Shown: positions 8,654 to 18,387 of the stretch, in pieces
How positions within the stretch are numbered: the first letter of the stretch is position 1
Layout: each line of letters begins with the position of its first letter
Assembly (NCBI RefSeq): GCF_002160525.1
Contig: NZ_NFKT01000002.1
Location: 62,001 to 126,000, forward strand
Origin: Lachnoclostridium sp. An169
GTDB taxonomy: Bacteria > Bacillota > Clostridia > Lachnospirales > Lachnospiraceae
DNA length: 64,000 bases
Direction of reading: 5' to 3'
Notes under the pieces: generated by a model
Database searches by the model: none
Told to the model about the DNA's origin: nothing
The model's input: only the letters and a program-made list of their open reading frames with translations
Translations under genes and position numbers: made by a program

Positions 8654-9901
8654 ATGACACCCATCATCTTTCATATTGATGTAAATTCCGCTTATCTCAG
8701 CTGGACAGCGGTAGAACAACTGAAAAACGGCGCACAGGTAGATTTGCGCGAGATACCTGCCATTATCGGCGGAGACCAGAAATCCCGCCACGGTGTGGTG
8801 CTCGCCAAGTCGCCTGCGGCGAAAAAGTATGGCATCCGCACGGGGGAACCTGTTGCGAATGCCTTTCGTAAGTGTCCGAATCTTGTCATGTATCCCCCGG
8901 ATCATAAGATGTACCGGGAGAAGAGCCGGATGCTCATGGAGTATCTTCGGACATTTACGAAAGAGATCGAGCAGGTCAGTGTGGACGAGTGCTACATGGA
9001 CTTTACCTCGATCGCAGGAAGATATCATTCGCCGGTGGATGGCGCCCTGGAGATCAAGGACGGAATCCGTGAGCGCTTCGGATTCACGGTAAATATCGGC
9101 ATTTCCAACAACAAGCTTTTGGCGAAGATGGCATCGGATTTCGAGAAGCCGGACCGGATCCATACTCTTTTCCCGGAAGAAATTCAGGAGAAGATGTGGC
9201 CTCTGCCGGTCAGCGAACTCTACATGGCAGGGCGTTCCAGTGTAGAAGTCCTGAAAAAGTTGGAGATCAACACCATCGGGGATCTGGCACGGTCAGACCC
9301 CAGGCTCATAGAGCTCCACCTGAAAAGCCACGGGCGGATGCTCTGGGAGTTCGCTAACGGACGGGGAACTGCAGTCGTCCAGTCGGAGCCGGAACAGGCG
9401 AAGGGGATCGGCAACTCCACCACCCTTTCGGAGGATGCCTCCACGGAAGAAGAGGCGGATGCCGTCTTAAAGGAACTGGCGGAGAGCGTGGGACGCCGCC
9501 TGAAGAAGGCGGGGCAGAAAGCAGGGATGGTCAGTACGGAGATCAAGTATTACGACTTCCGCACCATTTCCCATCAGACTCAGCTCGAGCGGCCCACCTA
9601 CGATCCGGAGGTTATATGGCGCACGGCATGTGCTCTGTTCCGGGAGATGTGGAACGGGCAGCCCGTGCGGCTTCTGGGAATCCGCACTTCCAAGCTTTCC
9701 GATGAGTCGGAGCCGGAACAGCTTACGATCTTTGATCTGAAGCCGCCGGAAGAACCGGACGAGAAGCATAAAAAGCTGAAAGCCGCCCTGGATGAGCTGA
9801 ATACCCGCTACGGAAGCGGAGCGGTGATCAGGGCAAGCCTGATGAAACGGAACAGCCAAAGAGAAAAAACAGAGGAAACGGGCGGGAAGAGAAAGCTATG
9901 A
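8654..9901 (+). CDS. dinB: DNA polymerase IV (Y-family)
   Basis: A 415-residue translesion polymerase. The palm carries the catalytic acids in FHIDVNSAYLSW (Asp 9) and SVDECYMD (near residue 110), with the little-finger domain after about residue 240. Near the C-terminus QLTIFDL resembles the beta-clamp binding pentapeptide QLxLF. The Y-family copies damaged templates with low fidelity. It follows clpB by 24 bases and overlaps the next gene by four bases (ATGA). I see no LexA-type box upstream, so it may be co-transcribed from the clpB promoter. Confidence 0.93.
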   Translation: MTPIIFHIDVNSAYLSWTAVEQLKNGAQVDLREIPAIIGGDQKSRHGVVLAKSPAAKKYGIRTGEPVANAFRKCPNLVMYPPDHKMYREKSRMLMEYLRTFTKEIEQVSVDECYMDFTSIAGRYHSPVDGALEIKDGIRERFGFTVNIGISNNKLLAKMASDFEKPDRIHTLFPEEIQEKMWPLPVSELYMAGRSSVEVLKKLEINTIGDLARSDPRLIELHLKSHGRMLWEFANGRGTAVVQSEPEQAKGIGNSTTLSEDASTEEEADAVLKELAESVGRRLKKAGQKAGMVSTEIKYYDFRTISHQTQLERPTYDPEVIWRTACALFREMWNGQPVRLLGIRTSKLSDESEPEQLTIFDLKPPEEPDEKHKKLKAALDELNTRYGSGAVIRASLMKRNSQREKTEETGGKRKL

Positions 9902-10959
9902 CAGAACATCAGAAAAGCGTCCGGCCGGAAAACAGGCCGGAAAAGAAAAAAAGCAAAAATTACAATCTCGAGCTGATTCGGATGATCTCCTTTGTCATGG
10001 TGATCGTCATCCATGTGACTAACTATTACTGCAGGGCTTACGGGGAGGTTACACAGGGAGAATACCTCTTTTCCCTGGCGCTAGACACGGCATCCAGGCT
10101 CAGTGTGCCCTGCTTTTTCATGATTACCGGGGCCCTTCTCCTGGGCAGGAGAGAGCCGCTGGGAAAGCATGCCCGCAGGCTTCTGCGGTTTGGGACAGTT
10201 CTCATAGTGTGGAGCCTGGTCTACTATCTCTGGAATACATTCTATATGGGTACGCCCTACGATCTCAGCGAGATCCTGTATACGCCGGTGGAGGCGCATC
10301 TCTGGTATCTCTATGCCATGATTCCCATCTATCTCGTCATGCCCTTCTTTCAGATTATGTGCGCCGGTATGAATCTGAGGATGGAGCGGGCGTTTCTTGT
10401 GGTGATCACGGCGGCTGTCATTTTCAACTATATCCTGACTCTGCAGCACGGGGAAGCGTATTATGATATTCCGCTGATCGGAGATCAGGTATATTCTTAT
10501 TATGTTTTCATAGGATATTACATATATAAATACCGCAGGCATATCCGCATTGGGCAGGGAACCGCTTTCTTCGGGTGCATTTTCTGCCTGGCTGCAACGT
10601 TCGGTATCACCTGGGGCGTGACGGTGCTGCGCGGGGATCACTATGAGACGGCGCTGCAGTACGGAAGTCCGCTCCTTGTTCTGGCGGGCGCCCTGTTTTT
10701 CCTGTTCATGGTCCGGCTGAAAAAAGGGGATTATGTTCCGAACGCCGGGGCGAAGAAGGTTATTGATCTGTTCTGCGGATGTTCTTTCGGCATCTATCTG
10801 ATCCATATTCTGTTTCTCGACAACTACAAGAAATATATGGAGCCCACGGATCTGCCGGCATGGATTGCCGTGCCCCTTCTGACGGCAGGGATCGCGGCGG
10901 TATCGCTTCTCTGCGTGTGGCTGCTTGGCAGAACACGGATCGGGAAAAAGATTACCTGA
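9898..10959 (+). CDS. membrane acyltransferase, acyltransferase-3 family
   Basis: A 353-residue protein with a basic N-terminal tail, then about ten hydrophobic helices. The first (ELIRMISFVMVIVIHVTNYY) carries the conserved His of acyltransferase-3 enzymes (PF01757; WecH/OafA-like), and Arg and Trp residues at the helix ends are typical. Such enzymes O-acetylate surface glycans or peptidoglycan from the cytoplasmic face. The acceptor cannot be predicted. It overlaps dinB by four bases, although the two functions are unrelated. Confidence 0.85.
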   Translation: MTEHQKSVRPENRPEKKKSKNYNLELIRMISFVMVIVIHVTNYYCRAYGEVTQGEYLFSLALDTASRLSVPCFFMITGALLLGRREPLGKHARRLLRFGTVLIVWSLVYYLWNTFYMGTPYDLSEILYTPVEAHLWYLYAMIPIYLVMPFFQIMCAGMNLRMERAFLVVITAAVIFNYILTLQHGEAYYDIPLIGDQVYSYYVFIGYYIYKYRRHIRIGQGTAFFGCIFCLAATFGITWGVTVLRGDHYETALQYGSPLLVLAGALFFLFMVRLKKGDYVPNAGAKKVIDLFCGCSFGIYLIHILFLDNYKKYMEPTDLPAWIAVPLLTAGIAAVSLLCVWLLGRTRIGKKIT

Positions 10960-11008
10960 CGGCATGATGCGCGGCCCTTCTGATACGGGTCTGCTGCACA
11001 GAGGGACT

Positions 11009-11037
11009 TTGCAAGAAAAGCAGGAGTATGGTATTCT
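11009..11037 (+). promoter_or_regulatory. candidate sigma-A promoter of the murE-priA operon
   Basis: TTGCAA at 11009-11014 and TATTCT at 11032-11037 are spaced by 17 bases and lie about 45 bases before the murE start. Four of six bases match in each hexamer. Confidence 0.5.
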
Positions 11038-11081
11038 ATAGAAGTCGCGGTAGAAAAGATTCCGTTTAAGGAGGAACGGCT

Positions 11082-12539
11082 TTGGTATTAAAGCAGCTTA
11101 TGGAACGTCTTGAGTACAGAGTGATACAGGGAAGCGGGGACACGGAAGTGACGGAACCGGTCAGTGTTTCGGATAAGGTGAATACCGGCGCGGTGTTTGT
11201 CTGTATCCGGGGACACAGGACCGACGGACACCGGTTTATTCCTGAGGCAGTGCGCAATGGTGCGGCGGCAGTGGTGGTGGAGAAGGCGGTGGCTGTGCCG
11301 GAGCATGTGACCGTCATCCGGGTGAAAGACACCAGATATGCCCTGGCGCTGATGTCTGCCGCTTACTATGGCTATCCGGCGGAGAAACTGAAAGTGATCG
11401 GCGTTACGGGGACGAAAGGGAAGACGACTACGGCGTATATGATCCGGTCTATTCTGATGAGTACCGGCCACAGAACCGGGCTGATCGGCACTGTGGAGGC
11501 GGTTGTGGGTGAAAAGCACTACCCTGCGGAAAATACGACTCCCGAGTCCAGTGAGATTCAGCGGTACTTTGCGGAGATGGTCAGCGCCGGGTGCGACAGC
11601 GTGGTGATGGAAGTGTCATCCCAGGGGCTGATGCTCCACCGGACGGCAGGGATCCCCTTTGAGATCGGTATTTTCACCAACCTGGGAAAGGATCATATCG
11701 GTCCCGGGGAACACAGGGATTTCGAGGACTACAAGCGCTGCAAGAGCCTGCTCTTTTCCCAGTGCAGGATCGGCATCGGCAACGTGGATGACCCTTATTT
11801 CAAAGATATTTTCCGCTCTGCCACATGCAAGGTAGAGACGGTGGGATTTTCGGAGAAGGCGGATCTGAGGGCGGAACAGCCCCGGTTCCTGTCAAGCCCC
11901 GGCTATCTGGGAGTGGCTTACCACGTCAGCGGGAAGATGGAGATGGACGTAGAGGTGGATATCCCCGGCAGGTTCAGCATTTACAATTCCCTTATGGCGA
12001 TTGCGGTGTGCCGTCATTTTCAGGTGCCGGAGGAGAAGATACGGGAAGCTCTGAAGATCGTGCAGGTAAAGGGGCGCATTGAGATGGTGAAGGTGTCGGA
12101 TCGTTTTACCCTGATGATCGACTATGCGCATAATGCCATGAGCCTTAAGAGTCTCCTGCTGACGCTCAGAGAGTATCAGCCGAAGCGTATTGTATGTCTC
12201 TTCGGCTGCGGGGGTAACCGCTCCAGGGACAGAAGATTTGAGATGGGGGAGGTCGCGGGGAAGCTTGCCGACCTGACCATTATCACATCAGATAACCCGC
12301 GCTACGAGGAGCCCCTTTCCATCATGGCGGACATCCGCGCCGGGATCGGGAGAACCGCGGGAAAATATGTGGAGATATGCGACCGGAAGGAAGCTATCCG
12401 CTACGCCATCACCCACGGACAGCCCGGCGATGTGATCGTTCTGGCGGGGAAAGGGCATGAGGACTACCAGGAAATCAAAGGAAAAAAGTATCCCATGGAT
12501 GAGCGTGTGCTGATCCGGGAGATCCTGGCGGAATTGTAA
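11082..12539 (+). CDS. murE: UDP-N-acetylmuramoyl-tripeptide synthetase MurE (probably meso-DAP adding)
   Basis: A 485-residue Mur ligase that adds the third residue to the peptidoglycan stem peptide in the cytoplasm. The ATP loop GVTGTKGKTTTAYM starts near residue 108. The TTPES segment and the DNPR motif (TSDNPRYEEP, near 403) are present, and DNPR is the signature of meso-diaminopimelate rather than lysine ligases. The start is a TTG at 11082, seven bases after a strong AAGGAGG; no ATG fits. It heads a long co-directional housekeeping run. Confidence 0.92.
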   Translation: MVLKQLMERLEYRVIQGSGDTEVTEPVSVSDKVNTGAVFVCIRGHRTDGHRFIPEAVRNGAAAVVVEKAVAVPEHVTVIRVKDTRYALALMSAAYYGYPAEKLKVIGVTGTKGKTTTAYMIRSILMSTGHRTGLIGTVEAVVGEKHYPAENTTPESSEIQRYFAEMVSAGCDSVVMEVSSQGLMLHRTAGIPFEIGIFTNLGKDHIGPGEHRDFEDYKRCKSLLFSQCRIGIGNVDDPYFKDIFRSATCKVETVGFSEKADLRAEQPRFLSSPGYLGVAYHVSGKMEMDVEVDIPGRFSIYNSLMAIAVCRHFQVPEEKIREALKIVQVKGRIEMVKVSDRFTLMIDYAHNAMSLKSLLLTLREYQPKRIVCLFGCGGNRSRDRRFEMGEVAGKLADLTIITSDNPRYEEPLSIMADIRAGIGRTAGKYVEICDRKEAIRYAITHGQPGDVIVLAGKGHEDYQEIKGKKYPMDERVLIREILAEL

Positions 12540-12555
12540 GAAGAATGGTGAAAAT

Positions 12556-14784
12556 GTGTTTGCAGATATTATTATAGATATACAGCATGAAAAACTGGAT
12601 AAAATCTTTCAGTACCGGATTCCGGAGCGTCTGGAGCAGGAACTCCGCCCCGGGATGGAGGTGCTGGTGCCCTTCGGAAAGGGCAATCATCCCCGCAAGG
12701 GGTACGTCACCGGGATCGGGGAGACCTGTGATTACGATCTGTCCAAAGTCAAGGAGATCGTGGATATCTCCAGGGACAGCGTGGAGATCGAAGGCAGGCT
12801 GATCGCCCTGGCGGCATGGATGAAAGAGTATTACGGCGGAACCATGATCCAGGCATTAAAGACTGTCCTGCCTGTCCGGCAGAAGGAGAATGCCCGGGTG
12901 AAGAAGCGCCTGCGCCTTCTCCTTGACAAAGAGACGGGAAAGCGCCAGCTTGACTATTATCTGGAGAAAAACCAGAAGGCAAGGGCAAGGCTGATGGCAG
13001 CACTCCTGGATGATCCCATCCTGGAGTATGAACTGGTGACGAAGAAGCTCAATGTGTCCGCCTCCGTGATCCGTGCCCTGGAGGAACAGAATGTTCTGGC
13101 TGTGGAGGAGAAACAGGTCTACCGCAATCCGGTGAAGCAGACGGAAAAACAGAGCAGGGATATAACATTTACCGGGGAACAGAAGCATGTGACCGACAGT
13201 TTCCGGCAAGACTATACACAGGGGATCCGCAGGACCTATCTGCTCCACGGCGTCACCGGGAGCGGGAAAACGGAAGTATATATGGAGATGATCCGCACTG
13301 TGGTGGAACAGGGAAAACAGGCCATTGTCCTGATCCCGGAGATTGCCCTGACCTACCAGACTGTGATGCGGTTCTGCCGGTGTTTCGGGGACCGGGTCTC
13401 CATTATGAATTCCCGGCTTTCCCCGGGAGAACGGTATGATCAGCTCATGCGGGCAAAGGCGGGGGAGGTGGACGTGATGATCGGTCCCCGGTCCGCTCTG
13501 TTCACCCCGTTCCCGGATCTGGGGCTGATCGTCATCGACGAGGAGCATGAACCGACCTATAAGAGCGAGCAGACGCCCCGCTACCATGCCCGGGAGACGG
13601 CGGTAAAGCGGGCGCAGATGGAGAACGCCAGCGTGGTGCTCGGCAGTGCCACCCCGTCCCTGGAAGCCATGTACCGGGCGAGGAACGGGGAATATGTGCT
13701 CTTTGAGATGAAGAAACGCTCCCGGATGCAGAGCCTGGCTCATGTGGAGACCGTTGACATGCGGCAGGAGCTGATGAACGGCAACCGTTCGATCTTAAGC
13801 GCCAGGCTGCAGGAACTCATGGAGGAGCGTCTGGAGAGAAAGGAACAGATCATGCTGTTCCTGAACCGGCGGGGATATTCGGGATTTATCTCCTGCCGGG
13901 AGTGCGGCCATGTGGTGAAATGTCCCCACTGCGATGTGTCCCTGTCCGTTCACCGGGGCGGAAAGATGGTCTGCCACTACTGCGGATACACACAGCCCAG
14001 GGTGACGGAGTGTCCGGAGTGCGGCTCACGCCATATCGGGGAATTCCGGGCGGGAACCCAGCAGATCGAGGATATTGTGAAGATGCGTTTCCCGCAGGCA
14101 CGGGTACTGCGCATGGATATGGACACCACCCGTCAGAAGGATTCCTACGAGAAGATACTCTCCGCTTTTGCAAACGAGGAGGCGGATATCCTGGTTGGAA
14201 CCCAGATGATTGTAAAGGGGCATGATTTCCCGGGCGTCACCCTGGTGGGTGTCCTGGCTGCGGATATGTCCCTTTATACCGATGATTACCGCTCCGGGGA
14301 GCGGACATTCCAGCTCCTCGCCCAGGCGGCGGGAAGAGCAGGAAGAGGGGAGCGCCCCGGCGAGGTGGTGATCCAGACGTACAGTCCGGACCATCCGGTG
14401 ATCCAGGCGGCGGCAGACCAGGATTATGCCCGGTTTTATGAGGAGGAGATCCGTTACCGGGAACTGATGGGATATCCCCCGGTGGAGAATCTTCTGGCGG
14501 TTCTGGCGGCAGGGGAAGATGAGGCGCTTCTTGAAAAAGGATGCCGCTATCTGAAGGAGTATGCCCTGCGCGTCCGGGGCAGGACCCAGGCGGCGGTAAT
14601 CGGTCCGGCAAGTCCGGGAATCGACCGGATTAAAGATGTATACAGGAGAGTCCTCTATATAAAAGCGCCGGAATATGATACACTTGTAAGGATAAAGGAC
14701 AGAATGGAACAATATATTGAAATTAATTCAGGGTTTAACCGGATCAGAATCCAGTTTGATTTTAATCCCATGAATATTTCATAA
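12556..14784 (+). CDS. priA: primosomal protein N' (PriA replication restart helicase)
   Basis: A 742-residue superfamily 2 helicase that recognises stalled forks and reloads the replisome. The N-terminal 3'-DNA-binding domain (1-110) is followed by the helicase core with Walker A GVTGSGKTEVY near residue 231 and DEEH near 327. Two zinc clusters sit at about 446-493, with eight cysteines in CRECGHVVKCPHC and CHYCGYTQ...CPECGS. The C-terminal domain is complete. The start is GTG 12556; a nearby ATG at 12554 is out of frame and the ribosome binding site is weak. It sits 16 bases after murE. Confidence 0.95.
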   Translation: MFADIIIDIQHEKLDKIFQYRIPERLEQELRPGMEVLVPFGKGNHPRKGYVTGIGETCDYDLSKVKEIVDISRDSVEIEGRLIALAAWMKEYYGGTMIQALKTVLPVRQKENARVKKRLRLLLDKETGKRQLDYYLEKNQKARARLMAALLDDPILEYELVTKKLNVSASVIRALEEQNVLAVEEKQVYRNPVKQTEKQSRDITFTGEQKHVTDSFRQDYTQGIRRTYLLHGVTGSGKTEVYMEMIRTVVEQGKQAIVLIPEIALTYQTVMRFCRCFGDRVSIMNSRLSPGERYDQLMRAKAGEVDVMIGPRSALFTPFPDLGLIVIDEEHEPTYKSEQTPRYHARETAVKRAQMENASVVLGSATPSLEAMYRARNGEYVLFEMKKRSRMQSLAHVETVDMRQELMNGNRSILSARLQELMEERLERKEQIMLFLNRRGYSGFISCRECGHVVKCPHCDVSLSVHRGGKMVCHYCGYTQPRVTECPECGSRHIGEFRAGTQQIEDIVKMRFPQARVLRMDMDTTRQKDSYEKILSAFANEEADILVGTQMIVKGHDFPGVTLVGVLAADMSLYTDDYRSGERTFQLLAQAAGRAGRGERPGEVVIQTYSPDHPVIQAAADQDYARFYEEEIRYRELMGYPPVENLLAVLAAGEDEALLEKGCRYLKEYALRVRGRTQAAVIGPASPGIDRIKDVYRRVLYIKAPEYDTLVRIKDRMEQYIEINSGFNRIRIQFDFNPMNIS

Positions 14785-14805
14785 AGAGAGGAAGAGGAAA
14801 AGAAA

Positions 14806-15291
14806 ATGGCAATCAGACAGGTAAGAGAAATCGGAGACGAGATACTGACAAAACAGTGCAAGGAAGTGACAAAGATGACCCTTCGCACGAAGATCCTCAT
14901 CGGGGATATGCTGGAGACAATGTATGACAAGAACGGGGTAGGGCTTGCGGCTCCCCAGGTGGGCGTGCTCAAGAAAATCGTGGTCATCGATGTCGGGGAA
15001 GGTCCCATTGTACTGATCAATCCGGAGATTATCGAGACTTCCGGGGAGCAGACCGGAGAGGAAGGGTGCCTGAGTGTCCCGGGAAAATGGGGCTATGTGA
15101 CCCGCCCGGATCACGTGAAGGTACGCGCGCTTGACAAGGAGATGAACCCGGTGGAGCTGGAGGGCGAGGGACTGCTTGCCCGTGCATTCTGCCACGAGAT
15201 CGACCATCTTTCCGGACAGCTCTATGTGGATAAGACGGAAGACGGACTTCACGATGTGACTTATGAGGATGAAGAGGAAACGGAGGAATAG
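14806..15291 (+). CDS. def: peptide deformylase
   Basis: A 161-residue metalloenzyme that removes the formyl group from nascent proteins. All three motifs are intact: GVGLAAPQVG (44-53), EGCLSVPG with metal ligand C88, and HEIDH (130-134), which provides two His ligands and the catalytic Glu. Length and motif spacing fit type 1 deformylase. It lies directly before fmt, the enzyme that adds the formyl group to initiator tRNA, with only three bases between them. Confidence 0.97.
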   Translation: MAIRQVREIGDEILTKQCKEVTKMTLRTKILIGDMLETMYDKNGVGLAAPQVGVLKKIVVIDVGEGPIVLINPEIIETSGEQTGEEGCLSVPGKWGYVTRPDHVKVRALDKEMNPVELEGEGLLARAFCHEIDHLSGQLYVDKTEDGLHDVTYEDEEETEE

Positions 15292-15294
15292 AGT

Positions 15295-16233
15295 ATGCGG
15301 ATTATTTTTATGGGTACGCCGGACTTCTCCGTGGGGACACTGGAAGCCCTCTGCGAGGCGGGACACGATGTGTGTCTGGCTGTGACCCAGCCGGACAAGC
15401 CGAAAGGACGGGGCAAAGAGATGCAGCCCACTCCGGTGAAGGAAGCGGCGCAGAAACACGGAATTCCGGTTTTTCAGCCGAAAAGAGTCCGGGAACCGGA
15501 GTGTGTGGAAGAACTGAAGAAATACAATGCGGATGTGATCGTGGTAGTGGCGTTCGGACAGATCCTTCCCAAAACGATTCTGGAGCTGACGCCTTACGGG
15601 TGTATTAACGTACATGCGTCCCTGCTTCCGAAATACCGCGGCGCGGCGCCCATCCAGTGGTCCATCATCGAGGGCGAGGCTGTGACAGGGGTTACCACCA
15701 TGCAGATGGATGAGGGACTGGACACGGGAGACATGCTCCTGAAGACAGAAGTTCCCATTGCAGAGGATGAGACAGGCGGGAGCCTTCACGATAAACTCTC
15801 GGCAGCAGGCGCGGCGCTCTGCGTGGAGACGCTGGCCGCTCTCGAAAACCATACGGTTTCTCCGCAGAAACAGGGGGATTCACCGACCGCTTATGCAAAG
15901 ATGCTGGACAAGAAAATGGGAGATATCGACTGGAATGATTCCGCCCGGCGCATCGAGCGTCTGGTGCGCGCTTTAAGTCCCTGGCCCAGCGCCTACACCC
16001 GCTGGGGCGACCGGGTTATGAAGATCTGGCGCGCCGGGGCGGAGCCGGGTGAAACTGCTGAAGCGGCTCCCGGGACAGTTGTCGCTGTCGGGAAAGACAG
16101 TTTCTCCGTGCAGACGGGGGACGGGATTCTGAAAGTGTATGAACTGCAGATCCCGGGTAAGAAAAGGATGGAAACCGGTGCTTTCCTGAGAGGGTATGCG
16201 ATGGAGAGGGGAACAATATTTACGCGAGGGTGA
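15295..16233 (+). CDS. fmt: methionyl-tRNA formyltransferase
   Basis: A 312-residue enzyme that formylates initiator Met-tRNA using 10-formyl-tetrahydrofolate. It starts with the expected MRIIFMGTPDFSVGTLEAL. The catalytic Asn/His region is NVHASLLPKYRGAAP near residue 104, and MDEGLDTGDML follows. A C-terminal OB-like tRNA-binding domain begins near 205. It is directly downstream of def. Confidence 0.97.
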   Translation: MRIIFMGTPDFSVGTLEALCEAGHDVCLAVTQPDKPKGRGKEMQPTPVKEAAQKHGIPVFQPKRVREPECVEELKKYNADVIVVVAFGQILPKTILELTPYGCINVHASLLPKYRGAAPIQWSIIEGEAVTGVTTMQMDEGLDTGDMLLKTEVPIAEDETGGSLHDKLSAAGAALCVETLAALENHTVSPQKQGDSPTAYAKMLDKKMGDIDWNDSARRIERLVRALSPWPSAYTRWGDRVMKIWRAGAEPGETAEAAPGTVVAVGKDSFSVQTGDGILKVYELQIPGKKRMETGAFLRGYAMERGTIFTRG

Positions 16234-16237
16234 TATT

Positions 16238-16945
16238 ATGTTCTACTATTATTTTGATCCGACCTATATTCTTGTGGTCATCGGAGTGCTGATCTGTCTG
16301 GCGGCCTCCGCCAGGGTGAGAAGTGTTTTTGGCAGATATTCGCAGGTGAGAAGTTATTCCGGCCTGACCGGGCGGGAGGCGGCAGAGCAGATCCTGCGCA
16401 GAAACGGGATCTATGATGTGCGGGTGGTCCACATACCGGGAAACCTGACAGATCACTACGATCCCCGCAACAGGACGCTGGGGCTTTCCGACACGGTGTA
16501 TGGCTCCAGTTCTGTGGCAGCCATCGGAGTTGCGGCCCATGAGTGCGGGCATGCCGTACAGCACGCGGAGGGATATACGCCGCTTGCCATCCGGGGCGCC
16601 CTTGTCCCGGTGGCGAATTTCGGCTCCAGCCTGGCCTGGCCGCTGATCCTCATCGGACTGCTGATTAACAGTCAGGTGTCCGTGCTGCTGATCGATCTGG
16701 GGATTATTCTTTTCTCGGCGGCAGTGCTTTTTCAGCTGGTGACCCTTCCCGTGGAGTTCAATGCGTCGGGAAGAGCCGTGAAAGTGCTGGAAAGCTCCGG
16801 GATGCTCCGGGGCGATGAAGTGGGGGAAGTGAAGAAGGTGCTGGGGGCGGCTGCTCTGACTTACGTGGCGGGCGCAGCCTCTGCGATCCTGCAGCTTCTG
16901 CGTCTCCTTATCATAACAGGAGGAAGAAGAAGGAATGATGAATAA
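16238..16945 (+). CDS. YugP-type zinc-dependent membrane metallopeptidase
   Basis: A 235-residue protein of the YugP/DUF-type zinc peptidase family (COG2738). One hydrophobic segment is at residues 9-25, the zinc site HECGH at 101-105, and two to three more hydrophobic segments lie at about 120-175 and near the C-terminus. The substrate is unknown. I placed the start at ATG 16238, after GAGGGTG, since upstream in-frame starts lie inside fmt and lack a ribosome site. It overlaps rsmB by 11 bases and occupies its usual place between fmt and rsmB in Clostridia. Confidence 0.88.
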   Translation: MFYYYFDPTYILVVIGVLICLAASARVRSVFGRYSQVRSYSGLTGREAAEQILRRNGIYDVRVVHIPGNLTDHYDPRNRTLGLSDTVYGSSSVAAIGVAAHECGHAVQHAEGYTPLAIRGALVPVANFGSSLAWPLILIGLLINSQVSVLLIDLGIILFSAAVLFQLVTLPVEFNASGRAVKVLESSGMLRGDEVGEVKKVLGAAALTYVAGAASAILQLLRLLIITGGRRRNDE

Positions 16946-18374
16946 GCCGGTAAATGAACGGGAGATTGTCCTGGGAATCCTCATGGAAATCACGGAGAAC
17001 GGGACGTTCAGCCATGTGATCCTGCGGGAAGTGCTGGGGAAATACCAGTACCTTCCAAGGCGGGAGCGCGCCTTTATCACCCGGGTGACAGAGGGAACCC
17101 TGGAACATCTGATCGAGATCGACTATATTCTGGATCATGTCTCGAAAGTGAAGGTGAAGAAGATGAAGGCGGTGATCCGCAATATCCTGCGGATGTCCGT
17201 GTATCAGCTTAAATTTATGGACAGTGTGCCGGACCGCGCCGTGTGCAGCGAGGCGGTGAAGCTTGCCGGGCGGAAAGGCTTTATTAATTTAAAAGGCTTC
17301 GTAAACGGAGTGCTTAGAAATGTGGCGAGGCAGATGGATGAGATCCCATATCCCGAAGATCCGACGGCGGCCCTCTCTGTCCGGTATTCCTGCCCGGAGT
17401 GGATCATCCGTTACTGGCAGAAGACGTGGAGCGGGGATGTGATTGAAAAGATTCTGGAGGATTTCCAGAGGGAAAAGCCTCTTACCGTCCGCTGCTGTCT
17501 GGACCGGACCACGCCGGAGCGGCTGAAGGAGCAGTTTGCCCGGGAGGGGGTGCGGGCAGAGACACACCCGTATCTGCCTTACGCCCTGTGCATCAGCGGT
17601 TTTGATCATCTTGAGGCACTGGAAAGTTTCCGGGAGGGAATGTTTGCCGTGCAGGATATCAGCTCCATGCTGGCAGGAGAGATCGCAGATCCCCGGAAGG
17701 ATGATTTTGTCATCGATGTATGTGCCGCACCCGGCGGCAAGGCCCTTCATGTGGCGGAAAAGCTCGCCCTGGCAGGCGGCGGCAGAGTGGAGGCGCGGGA
17801 CATCAGCGGGCGGAAGGTGGAGCTGATCCGTGAGAATATCCGCCGGTTATCCGGAGCTGCCGGGGCGGGGAATCCGGCGATGTCGGGAAATGTGGCGGTG
17901 GATGCGGTGTGCATGGACGCTGCGGTTTTGGATGAGGCGTCCGTGGGAAAAGCGGATCTTGTCATTGCGGATCTGCCCTGTTCCGGTCTGGGCGTCCTGG
18001 GAAAGAAACCGGATCTGAAATACCGGGTGACACAGGAGAGTGTTGAGGAGCTGGCACAGCTCCAGAGGAAAATCTTGACCTGCGCCCGGGAGTACGTGAA
18101 GCCGGGCGGTGTGCTGCTCTACAGCACATGTACCATCAGCCGGGCGGAAAATATGGACAATGTTCACTGGTTCCTGGAACAGTTCCCTGAGTTCGCGCCG
18201 GATCCCATCGGGGAGAGGCTCTGCCCGGAACTCAGGGACAGTGTGCAGGAGGAGGGCTGTATCCAGCTCCTTCCCGGGGTACATAAATGTGACGGATTTT
18301 TTATTGCACGGTTAAAGAAGAAAGCGGAAGCGGGGAAAGAAGAGGGAACCTGCTCCGGAAAAACAGAAAAATGA
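16935..18374 (+). CDS. rsmB: 16S rRNA m5C967 methyltransferase RsmB
   Basis: A 479-residue protein with an N-terminal NusB-like RNA-binding domain (1-140) and a C-terminal SAM-dependent methyltransferase. The SAM loop is CAAPGGKALHVAEKL near residue 260. The two catalytic cysteines are in DLPCSGLG (near 348) and YSTCTISRAEN (near 400). It methylates cytosine 967 of 16S rRNA. It is somewhat longer than typical (about 440-450) because of a Gly/Ala-rich insert around 300-312 (AAGAGNPAMSGN). It overlaps the metallopeptidase gene upstream. Confidence 0.94.
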   Translation: MMNKPVNEREIVLGILMEITENGTFSHVILREVLGKYQYLPRRERAFITRVTEGTLEHLIEIDYILDHVSKVKVKKMKAVIRNILRMSVYQLKFMDSVPDRAVCSEAVKLAGRKGFINLKGFVNGVLRNVARQMDEIPYPEDPTAALSVRYSCPEWIIRYWQKTWSGDVIEKILEDFQREKPLTVRCCLDRTTPERLKEQFAREGVRAETHPYLPYALCISGFDHLEALESFREGMFAVQDISSMLAGEIADPRKDDFVIDVCAAPGGKALHVAEKLALAGGGRVEARDISGRKVELIRENIRRLSGAAGAGNPAMSGNVAVDAVCMDAAVLDEASVGKADLVIADLPCSGLGVLGKKPDLKYRVTQESVEELAQLQRKILTCAREYVKPGGVLLYSTCTISRAENMDNVHWFLEQFPEFAPDPIGERLCPELRDSVQEEGCIQLLPGVHKCDGFFIARLKKKAEAGKEEGTCSGKTEK

Positions 18375-18387
18375 GGAATGCTGCATC

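Noticed and set aside
7307..9163. Long minus-strand open frame of 618 codons opposite clpB and dinB
   Set aside because: It lies wholly opposite two clear genes, has no ribosome site and its His/Arg/Leu-rich translation is the usual antisense shadow of a GC-rich coding strand.
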